This document shows positions 59,288 through 64,000 of a DNA stretch of 64,000 nucleotides, piece by piece. The stretch is from Thioalkalivibrio sp. ALE31. GTDB taxonomy: Bacteria > Pseudomonadota > Gammaproteobacteria > Ectothiorhodospirales > Ectothiorhodospiraceae. Where the stretch lies: the NCBI RefSeq assembly GCF_000377405.1, contig NZ_KB905026.1, positions 1-64,000 of the forward strand. The letters run 5' to 3'. The notes beneath the pieces were generated by a model, which saw only the letters and a program-made list of their open reading frames with translations, ran no database searches and was not told where the DNA came from. Position 1 is the first letter of the stretch. Every line of letters starts with the position of its first letter. Position numbers and translations under genes: made by a program.

Positions 59288-60678
59288 GCGCGGTCCAGGA
59301 CCCGGGTGACCGGAACGGCCTCGCTGACGCCGTGCAGCTCGTGGGTGCCCCAGTCTTCGGTGCGGAAGTGTCCCTTCACCTGCTCGTGCTCCATGAATGC
59401 GGCGGTCGTGACCAGCCCGCCGGGGGGCGCGACCGTGACCAGGCGGGCGGCCAGGTTGACGGTGTCGCCGACTACGGTGAACTGCATGCGGTCCTCGGCC
59501 CCCATGTTGCCGGCCAGCATCTCGCCGGCGTTCAGGCCGATACGGAATTCCACCCGGGTCTCGCCCCGGCGTTCGCGTTCGGCATTGATCGAGGCGACGG
59601 TTTCCAGCAGGGCCAGGCCGGTCTGCACAGCGGTCAGGCGGTGGTTGCCGGCGTCCGTCCCGAGGCCGAAGACCGCCATGGTACAGTCGCCCATGTACTT
59701 GTCCACCGTGCCTCCGTGACGGGCAATGCATTCCGACATCGGGCCGAAGAATTCGTTGAGCATCCGGCCCAGGGCCTCCGGGCTGCAGCGCTCCGACAGC
59801 GCCGTATAGCCCTGGATGTCGGCAAACAGGACCGAGCCCTCCACCGCGCGCCCGCCCAGCTCGACCCGGTCCAGGTTCTCCAGGATGTCCTGGGCGATGG
59901 CGTCCGATACGTAGCGGCGCAGGGCGGCCTCGACCTGGTCCTTGCGCAGCAGGTCGCGCGCCATGTCGTTGAAGGCATCGGTCAGCTGGGCGATCTCGTC
60001 CTGGCGCACCATGGGCAGGGGGTTGCCCTCGGCGTCCATCGGCCGGAAGCGCGAGCGCATGCTCTCGGCCAGGCGTTCCAGCGGCCGCACCAGGCGCTTG
60101 CTGATGTCGATCGCCAGCAGCAGGCTCAGCAGGAAGACCCCGATGGCCGTGGCAATCCCGGCATTCAGGGTGTTGCGGATGAGTTCCTGCATGGGCGAGG
60201 TGTCGATATAGGCCTCGATGTAGCCCACCTGCACATCCTGAAAGAGGACCTCGCGGCGGTACGGTTCCACCGTGGGCGCCAGGGGCCACACGCCGTCGGT
60301 GAGAGACTGCTCCGGCGGGGTTCCGGCACGCGCGACCTGGCCGCGATCGATCGCGTAGGCGGCGATGGATTCGACCCGCCCCTCCTCCACCAGCGAGTTC
60401 AGCAGGGTCTCCAGGGTCAGGTAGTCCTCCGCCAGCATCAACTCGGCCGAAGTGCGCGCGACCGGCGCCACCGTGATCTCGGCCTGGGCGCGAATCTGGT
60501 TGTCCAGCACATTGCTGACCTGGTTCAGCACCACGGCCGACAGGGTCACGATCCCGGCCAGCGTAAGCCCGGCGATGGCCGCCACGATCTTCCATGCGAT
60601 CGGCAGATAGCGGGGCGTGAAGTCGGCCCCGCCGACATTCAGGCGGGCGCTGACACCGCGCTTGCGCCGCCCGATCAC
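59284..60678 (-). CDS. membrane-bound class III adenylate/guanylate cyclase
   Basis: A 464-aa protein. An N-terminal helix (WKIVAAIAGLTLAGIVTLSA) is followed by a periplasmic sensor of about 120 residues and a second helix (IATAIGVFLLSLLLAIDI). A HAMP-like linker and a C-terminal cyclase domain complete it. The domain keeps the metal Asp in VLFADIQGYTALSE, the second Asp in YMGDCTMAVFG and VVGDTVNLAARL. GTG 60678 overlaps the IMPase stop (GTGA). It would make cAMP or cGMP in response to an envelope signal. Confidence 0.85.
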   Translation of the reverse strand: MIGRRKRGVSARLNVGGADFTPRYLPIAWKIVAAIAGLTLAGIVTLSAVVLNQVSNVLDNQIRAQAEITVAPVARTSAELMLAEDYLTLETLLNSLVEEGRVESIAAYAIDRGQVARAGTPPEQSLTDGVWPLAPTVEPYRREVLFQDVQVGYIEAYIDTSPMQELIRNTLNAGIATAIGVFLLSLLLAIDISKRLVRPLERLAESMRSRFRPMDAEGNPLPMVRQDEIAQLTDAFNDMARDLLRKDQVEAALRRYVSDAIAQDILENLDRVELGGRAVEGSVLFADIQGYTALSERCSPEALGRMLNEFFGPMSECIARHGGTVDKYMGDCTMAVFGLGTDAGNHRLTAVQTGLALLETVASINAERERRGETRVEFRIGLNAGEMLAGNMGAEDRMQFTVVGDTVNLAARLVTVAPPGGLVTTAAFMEHEQVKGHFRTEDWGTHELHGVSEAVPVTRVLDRA

Positions 60679-61505
60679 GAGGCATCCTCGCGTGGTGCGA
60701 GCCAGGGGGCCAGCCAGGCCCGCCAGTCGGCGAGCAGGGCGGAGGAGCGGGCCGCTACCGCGGAACGCTTGGCCAGGGAGCGACCGAACACCGGGCGGCC
60801 CCCGAGGTCGCACATGGCCCCGCCCGCGCGGGCGAGCATCAGTCCGCCGGCCGCGCTGTCCCAGGGGGCCTGTCCGCCATGCAGGTACAGATCGGCGCGC
60901 CCGGCCGCCAGCCAGGCCCACTCCAGGGCGCAGGCCCCGAGGTTGCGTTGCGACCGGAACGGGGCATGGCTGGCCAGTTCGCGCGCCAGTGGGGCGTCCA
61001 GCCGCTTGTAGTCGACCAGGGCGATGGCGCGTTTCAGCTCCGGGACCGGTGGTCGCCGGGCCGCCGGCGGGGTGGCGGCGTTGAGCTCCAGCGCGGTGTC
61101 CTCGGTCGCGGTGAACAGTTCGTCGCGAACCGGGTCGTAGGTCGCCCCGTGGGTGACCCGGTCGCCTGCAATGCGGGCGATGGAGATGGCGAAGAAGGGC
61201 ATGCCGCCGGCGAAATTGGAGGTGCCGTCGAGCGGGTCCACCAGCCAGAAGGCCGGGGCGGTCTCCAGGACCTGTGCCTGTTCCGCGCGCGCCTGCTCCT
61301 CGCTCAACACCGGTTCGCGCTGCCCGTGCAGTCGCAGCAGCTCGCGCACCCGGGCGTCCACCGCGTGGTCGGCCTCGGTGATCACGCTGCCGTCGGCCTT
61401 GTAGTCCACGTCGATGCCGGCTTCGAAGCGCGGCAGGAGTTCTTGCTGTCCGATCACGCGCAGACCCCGGGCGAGATCGGAAAAGGGGATGGAGGTGGCA
61501 GTCAT
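60675..61505 (-). CDS. inositol monophosphatase-family phosphatase
   Basis: A 276-aa phosphatase. The metal-binding motif WLVDPLDGTSNFAGGMPFFA, the Glu in PVLSEEQAR and the late APWDSAAGGLMLARAGG are all present. Substrate may be inositol phosphate or a nucleotide bisphosphate; I cannot decide. It is the first gene of a leftward IMPase-cyclase-lipoprotein operon, joined by GTGA and ATGA overlaps. It is divergent from the DUF3301 gene. Confidence 0.88.
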   Translation of the reverse strand: MTATSIPFSDLARGLRVIGQQELLPRFEAGIDVDYKADGSVITEADHAVDARVRELLRLHGQREPVLSEEQARAEQAQVLETAPAFWLVDPLDGTSNFAGGMPFFAISIARIAGDRVTHGATYDPVRDELFTATEDTALELNAATPPAARRPPVPELKRAIALVDYKRLDAPLARELASHAPFRSQRNLGACALEWAWLAAGRADLYLHGGQAPWDSAAGGLMLARAGGAMCDLGGRPVFGRSLAKRSAVAARSSALLADWRAWLAPWLAPREDAS

Positions 61506-61601
61506 GCAGCCCTGGCAACGCCGATTGCGGAGTGAGTGAGCCGGATGCGGCCCGGTCGGCCCGGGCGAACTCGGCTACGAATGTGCTTATCATACCGGTC
61601 C

Positions 61602-61958
61602 ATGACCGGCTTGATCATAATCCTCGCCCTGGCACTGGTCGCGTTCTACGTGAATGACACCTGGCGGGCCAACGAGCGGGCTCGCCGGGTGGGGCGCCAG
61701 GCGTGTGAACGGGCGGGGGTCCAGCTGCTGGATGCGACCGTTGTGCGTACCGGTCAGCGCCTGACGTGGGGCGAGCGCGGCCTGGCCCTGCAACGACACT
61801 ATCGCTTCGAGTTCTCCGCCGACGGGGCGGGCCGCCACCCCGGCGAGATCTCTCTGGAAGGTCGGCAACTGAAGCGTGTGACCCTGGACTGGCCGGATGG
61901 TGGTCGCGAGTTTCAGGGGCCGGAGCGCGACGACCCGAGCGCGGGTGGTCCGGGGTGA
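61602..61958 (+). CDS. DUF3301 single-pass membrane protein
   Basis: A 118-aa protein with an N-terminal membrane anchor (LIIILALALVAFYVND) and a cytosolic or periplasmic domain of family DUF3301 (ERAGVQLLDATVVRTGQRL, ALQRHYRFEFSADG). I chose ATG 61602. It overlaps oxyR by four bases (GTGA) and is probably co-translated with it. The function is unknown. Confidence 0.8.
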   Translation: MTGLIIILALALVAFYVNDTWRANERARRVGRQACERAGVQLLDATVVRTGQRLTWGERGLALQRHYRFEFSADGAGRHPGEISLEGRQLKRVTLDWPDGGREFQGPERDDPSAGGPG

Positions 61959-62908
61959 CGCTGAACGAGCTGCGTTATGTGGTGGCCGTCGCGGATGCCC
62001 GGCACTTCGGGCATGCGGCCGAGGCCTGTCATGTCAGCCAGCCGTCGCTGTCGGTCGCGGTGCGCAAGTTCGAGGAGGAGCTGGGGGTCACGCTGTTCGA
62101 ACGCGGCCGCGGCGAGGTCTCCGTGACGCCGGCGGGTGAACAGGTCATCGCGCAGGCGCGGCGGGTGCTGGCCGAGGTGGAGCAGTTGCGTTCGGTCGCG
62201 GTGCAGAGCCAGGATCAGCTGTCCGGCCCGCTGCGGCTGGGCGCGATCTACACCATCGGCCCCTATCTGCTGCCGGAGCTGATTCCGGCGCTGCGCGAGC
62301 GCGCCCCGCATATGCCGCTGGTGATCGAGGAGAACTACACCGCGCGGCTGCGTGAACGGCTCAAGCAGGGCGAGCTGGACGCGATCATCATCTCGCTGCC
62401 GTTCGAGGAGTCCGGGGTGGTCACCCTGCCCCTGTACGACGAGCCGTTCATGGCCGTGCTGCCGGCGGCGCACCCGCTGAAGGACAAGGATCCGCTGCGT
62501 CTGGAGGATATGGCCGATGCCACGCTGCTGATGCTGGGCGCGGGCCATTGCTTCCGCGATCAGGTGCTGGAGCGCTGCCCCGACTGCCAGCGGACCGTGA
62601 CCGCGGACGGCAGTACGCCGCGCAACCTCGAGGGCTCCTCGCTGGAGACGATCCGCCACATGGTGGCCTCGGGAATGGGGGTCACCATTCTGCCGTGTAC
62701 GGCGGTGGGGGCGGATCGCTATGCCCAGCGCCTGCTGGCCGTGCGGCGTTTCGAGGATCCGGCCCCCAGCCGCCGGGTAGCCCTGGCCTGGCGCGCCAGT
62801 TTCCCGCGCCCGGAGGCCATCGAGGCCCTGCGCCGGGCGGTGTTGTCGACCCCCCTGACCTGCGTCGATTTCATCCAGCCCGGCTCGGGTCAGGGCAACC
62901 CGGATTGA
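61955..62908 (+). CDS. oxyR: hydrogen peroxide-sensing regulator OxyR
   Basis: LysR-family activator of peroxide defence, 317 aa. The HTH (AAEACHVSQPSLSVAVRKFE) is at about residues 21-40. The redox pair Cys199 and Cys208 (GAGHCFRDQVLERC) is at the same numbers as in E. coli OxyR. GTG start, coupled to the DUF3301 gene. No catalase or peroxiredoxin gene is adjacent. Confidence 0.95.
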   Translation: MTLNELRYVVAVADARHFGHAAEACHVSQPSLSVAVRKFEEELGVTLFERGRGEVSVTPAGEQVIAQARRVLAEVEQLRSVAVQSQDQLSGPLRLGAIYTIGPYLLPELIPALRERAPHMPLVIEENYTARLRERLKQGELDAIIISLPFEESGVVTLPLYDEPFMAVLPAAHPLKDKDPLRLEDMADATLLMLGAGHCFRDQVLERCPDCQRTVTADGSTPRNLEGSSLETIRHMVASGMGVTILPCTAVGADRYAQRLLAVRRFEDPAPSRRVALAWRASFPRPEAIEALRRAVLSTPLTCVDFIQPGSGQGNPD

Positions 62909-62929
62909 CCCGCCCGCGGCGGGTGGATG

Positions 62930-63853
62930 TCAGTTGCCGGCCAGCACGCGGTTGCGGCCGGCCTGCTTGGCGGCGTACAGGGCCTCGTCGGCGGCTTGGT
63001 AGGCCGACTGCAGAGTGGTATTGGGCCCGATGCCGGCCACGCCGATGCTGGCGGTCACCTTGACCGCGCCATCGCTCTCGAGCGTGGACTGGTCGCCTGC
63101 CGTGGCGGCGGTTCGCAGCGCGCCGATGGCCAGGCGGATGCGCTCGGCGCATTCCATCGCACGGCTCAGGTCGGCACCGGGCAGGACCGCCAGGAACTCC
63201 TCGCCGCCCATGCGCACGCACAGGTCGGATTCACGGGTGGTGCTGCGCAGGGTCTGCGCGACCAGACGCAGGATGTCGTCCCCCACGCTGTGGCCGTATT
63301 CGTCGTTGATCTGCTTGAAGTGATCGAGATCGATGGCCAGCACCGACAAGGGCCGCCCCTGACGGCGGCAGTCGGCCAGCCAGCGGGCGCCTTGTTTCTC
63401 GAATGCGCGGCGGTTGCCCAGGCCGGTCAGTTCGTCGGTCTCCAGGTTCTCGTTCAGGCGCTTGAAGCGCAGGGCATTGGCAAGCGCCGGAGCGGCCAGG
63501 CCCAGCAGGGCCTCGATCAGTTGCTGTTCGTCGTCGCTGAAGCGGCGCCCGCGCATCAGGATCAGCGAGCCCATGGTTTCGCCGTTCGCGCTCATCCCGT
63601 ATTCGATGCGATGGCGATCCTCGTCGCCGCCGGACCAGGTCTCGTCGCTCTCCTGCAGGATGAAGAACCAGCCGCTGTGGTGAACCTGGGCATGCAGGTG
63701 CTCCTGCAGCCGGGCGAGGACCGTGCCCAGCTCCAGGCTGGATGACAGCGACTGGACAAACGCCAGGGCGTCAAAGGGGGTGCCGGCATCGCCGGTGGTC
63801 TTGCCCTTGGCGGATACCAGTCGCAGGTTGTGGGCGTTCCCGTCGCGGTTCAT
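62930..63853 (-). CDS. diguanylate cyclase with GAF-like sensor
   Basis: A 307-aa signalling enzyme that makes cyclic di-GMP. The N-terminal 150 residues look like a GAF-type sensor (FVQSLSSSLELGTVLARLQE). The GGDEF domain follows with DELTGLGNRRAFE and the active-site signature GGEEF (CVRMGGEEFLAVLPGADLS). No I-site RxxD is obvious just upstream of it. It lies at the window's right edge, with about 147 bases of upstream sequence; a GACGGAATTCCGTC palindrome at 63962-63975 is nearby. Confidence 0.9.
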   Translation of the reverse strand: MNRDGNAHNLRLVSAKGKTTGDAGTPFDALAFVQSLSSSLELGTVLARLQEHLHAQVHHSGWFFILQESDETWSGGDEDRHRIEYGMSANGETMGSLILMRGRRFSDDEQQLIEALLGLAAPALANALRFKRLNENLETDELTGLGNRRAFEKQGARWLADCRRQGRPLSVLAIDLDHFKQINDEYGHSVGDDILRLVAQTLRSTTRESDLCVRMGGEEFLAVLPGADLSRAMECAERIRLAIGALRTAATAGDQSTLESDGAVKVTASIGVAGIGPNTTLQSAYQAADEALYAAKQAGRNRVLAGN

Positions 63854-64000
63854 GGCTGTCTCGCTCGCAAAGATCCTGGGGTCGAAGGTAATGCGAGATC
63901 CATGCCATCGATCAAAACAATCGTCGAAACAGTGACTTGTTTGTCCTTTTGGTGTGCGAAAGACGGAATTCCGTCGGATTTTTGCCGCTTCCGGCAGGTG

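Noticed and set aside
59284-61593. A 769-aa start for the cyclase, covering the IMPase gene
   Set aside because: The first 305 residues are an out-of-frame translation of the IMPase gene. The GTG at 60678 with a GTGA overlap is the natural start.
63962-63975. GACGGAATTCCGTC followed by GGATTTTT as a terminator
   Set aside because: The stem has no real loop and no rightward gene precedes it; it could be a chance palindrome or operator near the window edge.

Overview
The window looks like chromosomal DNA from a GC-rich gammaproteobacterium, most plausibly a halophilic or haloalkaliphilic member of the Ectothiorhodospiraceae (Thioalkalivibrio-like). The reasons are a two-gene glycine betaine synthesis operon (GSMT, SDMT), acidic proteins, and gammaproteobacterial gene sets (PpsA/PpsR, NudE, CysQ, OxyR, Bpt). 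The genus is an inference. I saw no rRNA, tRNA, CRISPR, prophage or intact transposase. Almost all the DNA is coding. Non-coding stretches hold dispersed inverted repeats, metal-responsive operators, one probable small RNA and one long structured leader.

Layout. 0.4-6.7 kb: a leftward array with an MFS transporter, a MetA-family acyltransferase coupled to a P-loop ATPase, a tiny membrane protein, an isochorismatase-like hydrolase, TolC and a PCMT-like methyltransferase. 6.7-7.0 kb: three REP-type hairpins, the last carrying the stop codon of cca. 7-13 kb: cca, an NDUFA9-like reductase, a semialdehyde dehydrogenase, HIRAN and MOSC proteins, a WYL regulator, and a small orphan gene under a Fur box. 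13.4-23 kb: a zinc-starvation island. It contains dksA2-like, a COG0523 GTPase and DUF1826 on one side of a Zur box and folE2 on the other. Next come a His-rich outer-membrane protein, znuA, znuC, znuB and a methyltransferase behind two more Zur boxes, and then zur itself. Between folE2 and the methyltransferase lies a probable Fur-repressed small RNA. 23-26 kb: an ATP-grasp / membrane transglutaminase-like / retropepsin operon. 26-41.5 kb: mainly housekeeping genes (ppsA-ppsR, YggT, DUF4426, a TauE/SafE-like protein, a QueC-like protein, yrfG, nudE, cysQ, glgP, purH-purD), with a MITE-like element at 31.5 kb. 41.6-48.4 kb: a long structured leader, then gsmt-sdmt, bpt and metH. 48.5-64 kb: small membrane proteins, a GNAT-nitrilase fusion, a membrane-anchored response regulator, a dienelactone hydrolase, an HDOD protein, two Slp-type lipoproteins, a quinone reductase, a snap-back repeat, a TraB-family protein, an IMPase-cyclase-lipoprotein operon, DUF3301-oxyR and a diguanylate cyclase.

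How the parts work together. The zinc island combines import (outer-membrane protein plus ZnuABC), sensing (Zur) and replacement of zinc enzymes by versions that need less zinc (FolE2, DksA with two of four zinc cysteines lost). It also has a COG0523 metallochaperone-type GTPase. The betaine operon uses three SAM per betaine, and nearby metH regenerates methionine from the resulting homocysteine. The best candidates for something undescribed are the Fur-controlled small RNA at 16.94-17.09 kb, the methyltransferase ending the znu operon, DUF1826 with a visible HxD...H triad, and the structured gsmt leader.
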